A stretch of 45,167 bases of DNA from Bacillota bacterium (GCA_021827745.1 JAKAUI010000060.1:5442-50608), one strand, 5' to 3'. Counted from the first letter of the stretch, positions 8,310 to 16,544 are shown. Notes: generated from the sequence alone by a model not told the origin. A program made the numbers and translations.

Positions 8310-8643
8310 ACCCTTGGCCAGTGCTCGGCTGCCGGGCCATGGCCCGGATCGCATCGGCGAATCCGGCGAGCTGACCGAGCACCGCCTGGTAGTAGTTCCA
8401 GCGGCCCCGTCTCGTCTCCACGATCAACCCGGCCTCCTTCAGTTCCCGAAGGTGATAGGAGACCTTGGACTGGATCATGCCCAACTGCGAGACGATGTCG
8501 CAGACGCAGACGGCATCCGGGCAGCAGTCGTCAGCCGGGCTGCAGCAGCTGCCTGACCGGCCGGCCAGGATGATCTCGAAGATCACAAGCCTGGTTGGGT
8601 CGCCAAGGGCCTTTGCCACTACGGACAGCTCTGGCGCTGCCAT
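8308..8643 (-). CDS. ArsR/SmtB-family metal-responsive repressor
   Basis: A 111-residue winged-helix regulator. The helix-turn-helix region (VCDIVSQLGMIQSKVSYHLRELKEAGL) follows ArsR form, and WNYYQ lies in the wing. Metal-site cysteines are unusually many: Cys33-Cys34, Cys40-Cys41 and Cys46-x-Cys48, the last resembling the CVCDL motif of As(III)-sensing ArsR. ArsR proteins leave DNA on metal binding, derepressing resistance genes. The ATG at 8643 lies behind GAGGGG; an in-frame upstream start is less well placed. Its likely target is the cysteine-rich gene, whose upstream region holds a TTGATCAA palindrome; regulation of the downstream Fe-S operon is also possible. Confidence 0.9.
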   Translation of the reverse strand: MAAPELSVVAKALGDPTRLVIFEIILAGRSGSCCSPADDCCPDAVCVCDIVSQLGMIQSKVSYHLRELKEAGLIVETRRGRWNYYQAVLGQLAGFADAIRAMARQPSTGQG

Positions 8644-8719
8644 CACTGTCCCCTCCTCTCCTGATGTGCGCTTTTCCGCCAAATGTTGCGCTGGCCCTGG
8701 GTCGAGGGCTTGCACCAGC

Positions 8720-8733
8720 GGGACTTTAGTCCC
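8720..8733. promoter_or_regulatory. DosR-type box upstream of the Fe-S/two-component operon
   Basis: Perfect palindrome GGGACTTTAGTCCC, identical to the core of the mycobacterial DosR (DevR) consensus GGGACTWWAGTCCC. It is centred about 94 bases before the preferred GTG of the NapH-like gene. The same 14 bases occur at 15579-15592 before another operon, and a DosR-like regulator is encoded in the operon behind this copy. Confidence 0.8.
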
Positions 8734-8820
8734 TGTTCACCGGCGGACAAGACGGGACCTTTCGCACTTTCGGCGTCCTCTCGAGCGGCCTACCGTTGGC
8801 AGCGGAAGGTGGGATCGACA

Positions 8821-10332
8821 GTGGCTGTTCGAAAGCTCCGGGAGCCCAGCCGAGACGGAATGGAGGAACATTTCGCTCCGAGCGATCCGAAGATCGATCT
8901 GGCCCGCAACCCGTTTTTGGCGAAGATGTTGCGCAGCCGACCCTTCCAGTTCCTGTTCATCTTGCCCAACCAGTTGATCTTCTGGCTCGTGATCGTGGCC
9001 GGCTTGTTCGGCGCTGCCGTTCCGACCCGCAACTTCGCCACCGTGATCACATGGTACATCTGGTTCTGCGTGGTCTTCCTGCTGATGGTCGGAGTCGGCC
9101 GCGGCTGGTGTCTGATGTGCCCGTTTGGCGGCTTCGCCGAATGGGTGCAGCGCCGCACCTTCTTCAAGCGCCACAAGATCTCCCTGACGCTGGGCCTGAA
9201 GTGGCCAAAGGCCTGGAGCAAGGTCGGTATTCTGTCCTCGGTCGGCGTGTTCATCGTCCTGACCTGGTTTGAGGAGTTCTACAACATTGCCGGCCCCGGC
9301 AAGCCGCTGTTCACCAGTCTGCTGGTCTTCGGCGTGATCGGGCTCGCCCTAGTCACCTTTTTGATCTTCGAGCGGCGCACCTTCTGCCGCTACCTGTGCC
9401 CGCTGACCGCCTTGATCGGCACCGTCGGCTCGACCGGCATGGTGGCTGGCTTCCGGACCCGGGACCGCGACGTCTGCCTCAGTTGCGAAACGAAGGACTG
9501 CATGCGCGGCAGCGAAAACGGCTACCCCTGCCCCTGGTATGAGTGGCCGGGATCCGCCACCTCGAACCTGACCTGCGGCCTGTGCTCGGAGTGCTTCAAG
9601 AACTGCCCGAAGGACAACGTCGGGCTGTTTGTGCAGCGCCCGCTCACCTCACTGGTGGCACCGACCAGCCGACGCTCAGACGTGGCCTGGGCCATCCTCG
9701 CCCTCTTCGGCCTAGTGCTGTTCCAGCAGGTGAACGCCCTGCCGTTCTACGTCCCGCTCGACAACTGGCTGAACCAGCTCACCGGCTTCCCGGGATATCC
9801 CAACCCGGTCGACTATCTGGGCATCATCGCTCTCGGCACGGCCGTCTGCGCCGCCTACTTCGCCCTGATGCGCTTCGTCGGCGGCATCCGCCTGCGCGAC
9901 ACGTCGGGCAGCCACAAGACCCGCCCGGCCCACACCTTGGCCGCCTGGCTGACGCCCTTGGCCTACGGACTGACCCCAATCGTCGCCGCCGACTACCTGG
10001 CCCGCCAGCTGCCGCGCTTTTGGGACCACGCCCTGCGCATCGTCCCGGCGATTTCGGACCCCTTCGCCCTCGGCTGGAATCTGTTCGGAACCGCTCACTC
10101 TTCTCTCTACAACGCCCACCTGCTGCCGCTCAGCGGCGTCATTGCCAGTCAGGTCCTGCTGTCGGTGCTGGGCGGGGGCGCAGCCCTCTATGTCACGCAG
10201 CGCATCCTGCGCCGAGACATGCGCCACCTGACCGCCCGCCCGGCGCTCGTCTCAGCGCTGGCGCTCGGCTTCGTGGTGGTGGCCACCGTTTCGGTTGCCA
10301 TCCTGTACGTGGCCATGGGCGGCGTCCAGTAA
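8821..10332 (+). CDS. NapH/YccM-like membrane iron-sulfur protein
   Basis: A polytopic protein of about 503 residues with NapH/NosR-C-type cysteine motifs. After the first helices come GRGWCLMCPFGGF and RRTFCRYLCPLTA, the paired CxxxCP loops of this family. A periplasm- or cytoplasm-facing ferredoxin-like section follows (CLSCETKDC, then CGLCSECFKNCP). Several more helices continue to the C-terminus. Homologues pass electrons between quinol and soluble reductases; the terminal partner here is unknown. The GTG at 8821 is chosen because AAGGTGG lies seven bases upstream; ATG 8857 is an alternative without a good ribosome site. The longer open frame overlaps the DosR-type box at 8720. It heads the operon with the flavoprotein and two-component system. 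Confidence 0.88.
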   Translation: MAVRKLREPSRDGMEEHFAPSDPKIDLARNPFLAKMLRSRPFQFLFILPNQLIFWLVIVAGLFGAAVPTRNFATVITWYIWFCVVFLLMVGVGRGWCLMCPFGGFAEWVQRRTFFKRHKISLTLGLKWPKAWSKVGILSSVGVFIVLTWFEEFYNIAGPGKPLFTSLLVFGVIGLALVTFLIFERRTFCRYLCPLTALIGTVGSTGMVAGFRTRDRDVCLSCETKDCMRGSENGYPCPWYEWPGSATSNLTCGLCSECFKNCPKDNVGLFVQRPLTSLVAPTSRRSDVAWAILALFGLVLFQQVNALPFYVPLDNWLNQLTGFPGYPNPVDYLGIIALGTAVCAAYFALMRFVGGIRLRDTSGSHKTRPAHTLAAWLTPLAYGLTPIVAADYLARQLPRFWDHALRIVPAISDPFALGWNLFGTAHSSLYNAHLLPLSGVIASQVLLSVLGGGAALYVTQRILRRDMRHLTARPALVSALALGFVVVATVSVAILYVAMGGVQ

Positions 10333-10359
10333 CAAATTCGTCGGGTGGAGGTGTTGGAT

Positions 10360-12243
10360 ATGGCGCTGAGACAGGAAATTGCCCCGGAGGCCACCGTTGC
10401 GCAGACGGTGCACGCCCACGTCGAGGTCAACGAGGAGCGCTGCGCCGGCTGTCAGGAGTGCGTCATCCGCTGCCCGACCGGCGCCCTCAGTCTCTATTCG
10501 GGAGACTGGGTGGCCCAGGCCAACGACGAACTGTGCGTCGGCTGCCGCCAGTGCGAGCGGGTCTGCCCGTACAGCGCCATCAAGGTGTCCGGCCCGGTTG
10601 TGGTCGCAGCCCCGCACCGGCCTGCCCTCCACCACCCGGCCGTCTTGGATCTCGACACCACGGAGATCCGCCAGGGCTTCTCCAGCTGGGAGCAGGCGGT
10701 GCGCGAAGCCACCCGTTGCCTGAACTGCCCGGATCCCACCTGCCTGAAGGGCTGCCCGGCCCACAATGACATCCCCGCCTTTATCGCCGCCATCCGCGAC
10801 CACGACCTGGATCGGGCGCATAGCGTGCTCAGTCAGACATCGGTTTTGCCGGACATCTGCTCTCGGGTCTGCGACCAAGCGGCACAGTGCGAAGGGGCCT
10901 GCTCCTGGACCCTGGCCGGCGAGCGCCCGGTGTCAATCGGTCTCTTGGAGCGCTTCATCACCGACCAGCAGCCCACTCCCGCCCCCTCCGTCGCAGCCGA
11001 CAAGGGACACGATCTCTCTGTGGCAGTCGTCGGCTCCGGCCCGGCCGGGCTGGCGGCCGCCTGGGAACTCGTTTCAAACGGCGCCCAGGTTACCGTCTAC
11101 GAGCGGGATCAGGAGCCACTCGGCGTTCTGGCCTGGGGCATCCCCTCCTTCTCCCTGCCCGACCAGGTGGCGAGACGGCCGATCGACGCCCTGCGCCAGG
11201 CCGGCGTCAGTGTCCGGCTGGGGGTGACCATCGGCAAGGACGTGATGATCGATGAACTGCTGGGCATGCATGACGCCGTGATCATGGCCCATGGCGCATC
11301 GGTTCCGATGCGGATGGCGGTTCCAGGCTTGGATCTGGCCGGCGTTGAGGATGCCACCCACTTTTTGAAGCGGGCCAAGTTCGCCCTCAAGCAGGGAAAC
11401 CGCCTGGCTGACATCCAGCCGACCACCCGGGTGCTCGTCGTCGGCGCCGGCAACACGGCCATGGATGTGGCTCGCTCCGTGCGCCGCCTCGGCGGTCAGG
11501 CCACGGCCGTGGACTGGATGGACGAGCGCTTCGCCCGGGTCCGGCGCGACGAGCTGGCCGAGGCGAGGGCCGAGGGTGTCGTGATCCGCTTCTCCACCTC
11601 CGTGGAGAGACTTGAGGGCAAGAGCGGGCAGGTGCGCTCGGCTCTGCTCCGCCACACCCGCCAGCGGCGGGCCAGCGAGCTGCCCAAGGTGACCGACGAA
11701 ACCACCGAGGCCATGGAGTGCGACCTCGTGGTCATGGCCATGGGCTATCGGGTCGACTCCGGCCTCAGCCTGCCGTACACCTCCCGACTGCCGCTGCCCC
11801 GGCCCAATTTGACGCAGGCGATTCCGGACCGGCACTGGCTGGCCAGCGGTATACTGTCGCAGGGAGGCTCGGTCGGGCAGGTGGCCTATGAGCGGGAACA
11901 GGGACTGGTTCAGGCCAAGAGGCCCCAGGGAGACCGGATCTGGGTCGCCGGCGACGCCCTAGTCGGACCGTCCACCGTGGTCGGGTCCATGGCTCAGGGC
12001 AAGGCTGCCGCCCAAAGCGTGCTGGCCATCCACCCTCAGCGCAACGTCCTGACCCCGAAGATCGCAGCCAGCCCACACCCCCGCCGCCGGGTGTCGCCGT
12101 TTCTTGTGACGGCGGGCGGACTTCTCGTGGTCAGTGTGCTCCTGTTTCTCTCCGTGGCCGGCTTCTTGGGCGGCATCATCTCGGCCGGCCTGGCTGCCCT
12201 GATGGTCGCCGCAGACCGGCTGCTCGCCCGCCATCCCCGCTAG
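10360..12243 (+). CDS. Ferredoxin-GltD-like flavoprotein with C-terminal membrane anchor
   Basis: A 627-residue multidomain redox protein. Residues about 20-75 contain two [4Fe-4S] motifs (CAGCQECVIRCP and CVGCRQCERVCP). Next is the GltD/PreT-type Fe-S helical domain (CLNCPDPTCLKGCP, CSRVC, CEGAC). An FAD-binding fold follows (VVGSGPAGLAAAWEL) with an inserted NAD(P)H domain (VVGAGNTAMDVARSV) and the final FAD motif GDAL. Two hydrophobic stretches near the C-terminus, about residues 575-615, suggest attachment to the membrane; soluble GltD lacks these. It would move electrons between NAD(P)H and Fe-S carriers, plausibly to or from the NapH-like partner encoded 27 bases upstream. The ATG at 10360 sits eight bases after GGAGG and is preferred over GTG 10345. 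Confidence 0.9.
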   Translation: MALRQEIAPEATVAQTVHAHVEVNEERCAGCQECVIRCPTGALSLYSGDWVAQANDELCVGCRQCERVCPYSAIKVSGPVVVAAPHRPALHHPAVLDLDTTEIRQGFSSWEQAVREATRCLNCPDPTCLKGCPAHNDIPAFIAAIRDHDLDRAHSVLSQTSVLPDICSRVCDQAAQCEGACSWTLAGERPVSIGLLERFITDQQPTPAPSVAADKGHDLSVAVVGSGPAGLAAAWELVSNGAQVTVYERDQEPLGVLAWGIPSFSLPDQVARRPIDALRQAGVSVRLGVTIGKDVMIDELLGMHDAVIMAHGASVPMRMAVPGLDLAGVEDATHFLKRAKFALKQGNRLADIQPTTRVLVVGAGNTAMDVARSVRRLGGQATAVDWMDERFARVRRDELAEARAEGVVIRFSTSVERLEGKSGQVRSALLRHTRQRRASELPKVTDETTEAMECDLVVMAMGYRVDSGLSLPYTSRLPLPRPNLTQAIPDRHWLASGILSQGGSVGQVAYEREQGLVQAKRPQGDRIWVAGDALVGPSTVVGSMAQGKAAAQSVLAIHPQRNVLTPKIAASPHPRRRVSPFLVTAGGLLVVSVLLFLSVAGFLGGIISAGLAALMVAADRLLARHPR

Positions 12244-12288
12244 ACAGCGGCCAGCGGTTGGGCGCTGTCCGACGCTGGAGGTGAGTGG

Positions 12289-13695
12289 GTGCACCGACTC
12301 CGATCCCTGATCCAAGGCGGCTTCTGGCGGTGGCTTGCGGCGGCGGTGGTGGTTGCCATCGAGCTGGCGGTCGGGCTGACCCTGGCGCCGTTCGCTCCCC
12401 TGGCCTGGCAGCGAGACCTGCTCTATCTGGGCACGGCTCTCGCTGCCATCTTCGTCTTCGTGGCCTTCTCGCAGTTGGGGCTGCTCTGGGTCAGGGCCAC
12501 CGCCCAGGCGGAAGAGGCCGAGAGATTGCGCAAGGAGGCGGACCGCCGCCGGGCGCTTCTTGAGACGCTGCACGAGGCAGCGGTCGCCGTGCGCTCCAAG
12601 GAGGCCTATCCCGACGTGCTGCGCCAGATCGTGGCGCTGGCCGTGCGTCTGGCCGGCGCCAGCTACGGGGCGCTCTCCGAGTTCGATGACGAGGAACAGG
12701 TAGTCAACTTCGTCACGGTCGGGGTCCCGGACGACATCCGCGAGCGGATCGGCCTGCCGCCCAGCCATCGCGGGCTCTTGCGCCGGCTGTCCGTCGACGA
12801 GCGGCCGCTTCGCCTGTCCAATGTCCAGGTTGAGCCGGACTTCAGCGGCTTTCCCAACGAGCACCCGCACTTTCGCACCTTTTTGGGCGTCCCGCTCTAC
12901 TGGCAGGGCGAGCTGGTCGGTCACCTCTACCTCGGTGGCCACCACGGGGAGGAGCCGTTTACGGCCGAAGAAGAGCAGCTATTGGAGATGTTCGGCATGC
13001 ACGCCGCCGCCGCCATCGCCCGGGCCAGGCTATTGCGGGACCAGGCCACGGTGGTGCGGGCCGCAGAGCGGCGGGAGATCGCCATGGAGCTCCATGACGG
13101 AGCCCTGCAGACCCTGTACGCCGTCGGCATCCAGCTGGACAGAAGCCGCCGCCGACAGCTGGCGTCCGTCCCGGATCCCGGTTCGCTGGATCTGGTCTTA
13201 GAGGCGGTGCAGCAGGCGATGGACGCCATCCGCCGCGTGCTGGACGACCTCGACCAGACCCCTGCCCCGGCCGTTGTCGACCAACTCAGACTGGCGACTC
13301 AGCAGATGGCAGAGCTCTACGGCATCAACCTCACCTGGAAGGGATTGGCCCTGGCCAGGGAGATGCCGGCCGGCTGGGCGACCGATCTGTCCATGCTGAT
13401 CGCCGAGGCGGTCTCCAACGCCGGCCGGCACGGCCGCGCCACAGACGTCCTGGTCTGCTTGGAGCGTGACGACGACTGCATCCGGTTGACCGTGGACGAC
13501 AATGGGGTCGGACTCCCCGAGGCAACCGGAGACATGGCTGGAGTCGGGCGCGGTCTCGACAACCTGTCCCGCCGGGCGCAGCGCCTGGGCGGGAGCGCCA
13601 TCCTCCTCCCCCGACCAGAGGGGGGTGCCCGGGTGGCGGTCGAACTCCCCTACGCCCCGCCCCTGCCCCATCCTGACCAGGAGGCGACACGATGA
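12289..13695 (+). CDS. GAF-domain sensor histidine kinase, DosS/DosT-like
   Basis: A 468-residue kinase: two N-terminal membrane helices (about 10-65), a short coiled linker, one GAF domain (about 85-250), a HisKA_3 dimerisation helix with phosphoacceptor His269 in ELHDG, and an ATPase domain (N box NAGRHG with Asn377; G box DDNGVGL). The GAF segment FPNEHPHFRTFLGVP closely resembles the heme-binding GAF-A of mycobacterial DosS/DosT, and His192 aligns with the histidine pair that, from memory, includes the heme ligand His149 of DosS. Unlike DosS it has one GAF and is membrane anchored. The GTG lies seven bases after GGAGG. Its stop overlaps the response regulator start as ATGA. Heme, NO, O2 or redox sensing is inference. 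Confidence 0.9.
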   Translation: MHRLRSLIQGGFWRWLAAAVVVAIELAVGLTLAPFAPLAWQRDLLYLGTALAAIFVFVAFSQLGLLWVRATAQAEEAERLRKEADRRRALLETLHEAAVAVRSKEAYPDVLRQIVALAVRLAGASYGALSEFDDEEQVVNFVTVGVPDDIRERIGLPPSHRGLLRRLSVDERPLRLSNVQVEPDFSGFPNEHPHFRTFLGVPLYWQGELVGHLYLGGHHGEEPFTAEEEQLLEMFGMHAAAAIARARLLRDQATVVRAAERREIAMELHDGALQTLYAVGIQLDRSRRRQLASVPDPGSLDLVLEAVQQAMDAIRRVLDDLDQTPAPAVVDQLRLATQQMAELYGINLTWKGLALAREMPAGWATDLSMLIAEAVSNAGRHGRATDVLVCLERDDDCIRLTVDDNGVGLPEATGDMAGVGRGLDNLSRRAQRLGGSAILLPRPEGGARVAVELPYAPPLPHPDQEATR

Positions 13696-14345
13696 GTGTG
13701 TCCATCGTCATCGTCGACGACCACGCCGTGGTCCGGGTCGGACTGGCCACCGTATTGGCCGACCGGCCGGACTTTGAGGTCAAGGCGTCTGTCGGCACGG
13801 CCGAAGAGGCCGTAGCCGCGGTTGGCCTGCACCGGCCCGACGTGCTGGTGCTCGACCTGCGCCTGCCCGACCGTCCGGGCACCGCGATCGTTCCGGACGT
13901 GCGAAAGGCGTCCCCGACCACGCGCATCCTGGTCCTCACCTCCTACGGCGAGGATCGGGCGGTGGTGGAGGCGGTGGCCGCAGGCGTGGACGGCTTTTTG
14001 GTCAAGTCGGCGGACAGCGGGCGGCTGATCGCAGCCATCGACGACCTGATGGCTGGCCGCCCGATGCTGGGCGAGCAGGTCGCAGACGCACTGGTCCGCC
14101 ACCTGCAGGCTCCCAAGGACAGCGACCCGGCAGTGGCGCTGGCCGACCAGCTGACCCGACGCGAGATGGAGGTCGTGATGGCGGTCAGCCGTGGCCTTTC
14201 CAACCGCGAGATCGGCGAGCAGCTCGGGCTGTCTGAAAAGACGGTCAAAAACCACATCAGCGACATCCTGAGTAAGCTGGGGCTGGCCCGGCGGGCTCAG
14301 ATCGTCGTCTTGGTCCATGAGCAGGCTCAGCGCTATCGCAGCTAG
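13692..14345 (+). CDS. DosR/DevR-like response regulator (REC-LuxR HTH)
   Basis: A 217-residue NarL/FixJ-type regulator. The receiver domain has the acidic pair Asp9-Asp10, phosphoacceptor Asp55 in VLDLRLPD (similar to VLDVRLPD of DosR), LTSY at the switch Ser/Thr, and Lys105. The LuxR-type HTH ends in LSEKTVKNHISDILSKLG. Lys183, Lys186 and Asn187 match the DosR recognition-helix residues Lys179, Lys182 and Asn183 that contact the GGGAC half-site (numbers from memory). Both palindromes found in this window have exactly that half-site. The ATG overlaps the kinase stop by four bases, so production is coupled. The box ahead of the operon implies autoregulation. Confidence 0.92.
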   Translation: MSVSIVIVDDHAVVRVGLATVLADRPDFEVKASVGTAEEAVAAVGLHRPDVLVLDLRLPDRPGTAIVPDVRKASPTTRILVLTSYGEDRAVVEAVAAGVDGFLVKSADSGRLIAAIDDLMAGRPMLGEQVADALVRHLQAPKDSDPAVALADQLTRREMEVVMAVSRGLSNREIGEQLGLSEKTVKNHISDILSKLGLARRAQIVVLVHEQAQRYRS

Positions 14346-14507
14346 GCCCCTTCCCGCCAGCTGGCCACGGATCTGAGGAGACAGGCGCTTGGATGTCTGC
14401 GGCCATATCCGGGTTGGACAGCATGTCGCCGGGCGACTGCTGCATGATCGCAGCCGATCGACCGGCGATTGGCTGCGCTGGAGCTGAGGAGAAAGGGAAT
14501 ACTGAGA

Positions 14508-14540
14508 TGGGGAGCTGCGAGGCGGCCCCGCAACTCCCCA
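14508..14540. terminator. Hairpin in convergent gap, possible bidirectional terminator
   Basis: Stem TGGGGAG (14508-14514) with CTCCCCA (14534-14540), extended by TGCG/CGCA with one mismatch and a nine-base loop. It lies in the 233-base gap between the convergent response regulator and the NPCBM gene. No T-run follows on either strand, so terminator function is only plausible. I see nothing else in this gap. Confidence 0.45.
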
Positions 14541-14578
14541 CCATGACCCTTCAGCTTAGGTTGTTGCCGCTTTGCGTG

Positions 14579-15304
14579 TCAGTGCAGGACCGGGTTCACC
14601 AGGTCGACCTGGGTGCCTGTCGCATTTGTTGTCGTCACCGTCATCACGAGCGTCGAAATGGCAGTGAGATTAAGCGCCACGGACTGCGGTGCGCCGCCCG
14701 GCGTCAGCGTGTATGAGGCCAGGGTGTTGCCGTCCCCCGAAAATGTCACCGTAGCCGCGTGGGAACTGGCGTCGTCCAGCCCGATGCTCGCCGCCAAGGA
14801 GATGTACTTCCCGTTCAGGTTCCATGTCTCGGTGGCACTGCCTGCGGCTGAGGAACCCAGCATCAGCCCGTTGCTGTACGAGGTTCCATTAATGCTGAAC
14901 ACCGGCTCGTTTGCAGGCTGGAGGGTGGTGTAGCCAGTAGACAGGAAGTCCTGACACCCTGCCCCGCAGTTGACACTAAGGGAGGCTTGCAACGCAGACA
15001 GGTCTGTCGACTGACCGGCAGGTTGATTCCCAACATACACGGTGTGGCTCGAGGAATCCCATGAGACCGGAGTGTTCAGATCCTGGGCCACATACCTGAT
15101 CGGAAGATACACATGGCCGTTGTAGATAAACGGCTGAGCACCCGATGATTCCGCTTGGCCATTGACATCAATGCCAATGTTCTCGAACGCCACCTGGATC
15201 GACGTCATGGAACTGGTCGCTGCCAAGGCCACACCGCCGCTCAGACCAACCAGCAGCGAGACCCCCGCAACAGCGATCCACTTGAACACACGAGACCTAA
15301 GCAC
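14579..15304 (-). CDS. Secreted protein with stalk domain and NPCBM-like domain
   Basis: A 241-residue exported protein. A signal peptide (VFKWIAVAGVSLLVGLSGG, then AALA-type cleavage region) is followed by a copper-amine-oxidase N-terminal-like stalk (FIYNGHVYLPIRYVAQ, VSWDSSSHTVYVG), a repeat unit used by Bacillota as a wall or surface module. The C-terminal half (NGLMLGSSAAGSATETWNL, ISLAASIGLDD) resembles the NPCBM carbohydrate-binding fold. No catalytic domain is present, so it may bind surface polysaccharide. GTG 15304 is chosen because GGGGGG lies nine bases upstream and gives a compact signal peptide; ATG 15373 behind GGAGG with only three bases spacing is an alternative. It diverges from the diiron gene, across the gap with the two DosR-type boxes. 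Confidence 0.8.
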   Translation of the reverse strand: MLRSRVFKWIAVAGVSLLVGLSGGVALAATSSMTSIQVAFENIGIDVNGQAESSGAQPFIYNGHVYLPIRYVAQDLNTPVSWDSSSHTVYVGNQPAGQSTDLSALQASLSVNCGAGCQDFLSTGYTTLQPANEPVFSINGTSYSNGLMLGSSAAGSATETWNLNGKYISLAASIGLDDASSHAATVTFSGDGNTLASYTLTPGGAPQSVALNLTAISTLVMTVTTTNATGTQVDLVNPVLH

Positions 15305-15555
15305 GTCGACACACCCCCCATCGAAATTCGAACGCCTGTTGACTTGTACTCTGCCGTCACAATCTCCTGCCATATTCCTCCATAAAAGTTTTGTCATCCC
15401 TCCTTCGCCTCTGCTTCCCATATTCAAGCACCATGGTGATCACCCACGTGCACGACAAGGGCGGGAGCTTCGCTCACGCCTGCGCCATCCACCGGAAATC
15501 CATCGCTGCCACGTTTGGACAATGAGTCCAGGATGGTCGCGCGCACCGACCCTCC

Positions 15556-15569
15556 AGGACTAAGGTCCT
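15556..15569. promoter_or_regulatory. DosR-type box, variant copy
   Basis: AGGACTAAGGTCCT, a 14-base near-palindrome that matches the DosR core at most positions. It lies 23 bases, centre to centre, upstream of the perfect copy, so the two are on about the same helical face. Paired boxes are usual at strongly DosR-induced mycobacterial promoters. Confidence 0.65.
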
Positions 15570-15578
15570 TGTCTCTTT

Positions 15579-15592
15579 GGGACTTTAGTCCC
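15579..15592. promoter_or_regulatory. DosR-type box, perfect copy, upstream of diiron gene
   Basis: GGGACTTTAGTCCC, identical over all 14 bases to the copy at 8720 and preceded by TTT as in the extended consensus. It is centred about 92 bases before the GTG of the diiron gene, almost the same distance as the other copy from its gene. Confidence 0.8.
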
Positions 15593-15677
15593 TGGGCGCG
15601 TCCTGGGCACTGCTCTAGGCTGAATTGATCGATGGGACCGCCCGGCCATTTGGCGAGCGCCCGAGGAGGCAGACTCC

Positions 15678-16544
15678 GTGATCAGAATCACCCCGCGCTT
15701 AGACGACGCTCGCTACACTCGCCTCTTTCACATCGGCGCCAAACACCAGTGGACAGTCGAAGACGTGGACTGGACCATCCCGGACGGCCTGGATCTGCGC
15801 GGCCGTGAGGCGTTGGCCCGCCTTTTGACGCCGGTGTTCTTGGGCGAGCGGGCCGCCCTGCTCGGAGGGGCCCAGGCCCTGCTCATGCTCGGGGCGGAGA
15901 CGGAGTCCGCCCAGCTGTATATGCCGAGCTTTCTGATGGACGAGGCCCGGCACATTGAGACCATCACGCGCCTCTATGAGCTGCTCGGATTTTCCCCGAT
16001 GCGGATCAAGGAGATGCCGGAGATGCTCCAGTACCACCACCGGATGCGGATGGGCAAAACACCTCTGCACTGGGTGATGGGCATCTTGGTCAGCGACATC
16101 TTTGCCCGTACGCTCTACGGCGCCTTCGCCCGTACCAAGGGGTCGTTTTTGTTCGGGCGCATCTCGGCCGACATCGTGGTGGACGAAGGGCGCCACCAGG
16201 CCTTTGCCGAGCACTATCTCTCCGACCGGCTGCCCACGGCCGCTCCGGAGCTGAGGCAGGAGATCTTCTCGGTCAAGGAGGACCTCTTGCGGATCGTGGC
16301 CCGCATGGGCGTCACCTTGAAGGATGACGCCTCGGCGCTGGGCTTTCCCGCCCAAGACCTCTTTTCGGCCTTCTCGGACGAGGTGCAGGCCAGAAGCCGC
16401 CATGTCGGCTTGCGTTGCGGCGCCTGTGCGGCCGAGGCCAGTCCGGGCACCCGAGCCGCTCTTCCGGCCAGCTGCCAGGGCTGCTTTGTCACAAAGACGC
16501 TGGCCGCCCTGACCGCATCCGCCTCCGCCCCACCCACGGCCTAG
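15678..16544 (+). CDS. Ferritin-like diiron-carboxylate protein (R2-like) with CxxC tail
   Basis: A 288-residue, mostly helical protein. Candidate metal ligands are Glu57, Glu89 and His92 (DEARH), and Glu170 and His173 (DEGRH), the two ExxH pairs of ribonucleotide-reductase-R2-like oxidases. The expected glutamate in the third helix is not evident; Asp140 (VSDIFARTLYG) lies at about the right place. This could be an oxygenase, an R2-like oxidase or an O2/peroxide-reducing protein; the exact subfamily is not clear to me. The C-terminal 60 residues add CGAC and CQGC, which could bind Zn or Fe-S. GTG is nine bases behind GGAGG. Two DosR-type boxes precede it, and a radical SAM gene follows by 104 bases. 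Confidence 0.8.
   Translation: MIRITPRLDDARYTRLFHIGAKHQWTVEDVDWTIPDGLDLRGREALARLLTPVFLGERAALLGGAQALLMLGAETESAQLYMPSFLMDEARHIETITRLYELLGFSPMRIKEMPEMLQYHHRMRMGKTPLHWVMGILVSDIFARTLYGAFARTKGSFLFGRISADIVVDEGRHQAFAEHYLSDRLPTAAPELRQEIFSVKEDLLRIVARMGVTLKDDASALGFPAQDLFSAFSDEVQARSRHVGLRCGACAAEASPGTRAALPASCQGCFVTKTLAALTASASAPPTA

Larger units (their letters stand above)
15305..15677. promoter_or_regulatory. Divergent intergenic control region (373 bases)
   Basis: Gap between the NPCBM gene and the diiron gene. The part nearest the diiron gene holds two DosR-type palindromes (15556-15569 and 15579-15592) and a weaker TGGAC/GTCCA pair with one extra spacer base (15516-15530). The part nearest the NPCBM gene is AT-richer and should hold its promoter, but I cannot assign -35/-10 boxes securely. 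Confidence 0.6.

Noticed and set aside
9543-10769. A 408-codon plus frame inside the NapH-like gene
   Set aside because: Arg/Pro/Gly-rich alternate frame over helices and Fe-S motifs of the real protein.
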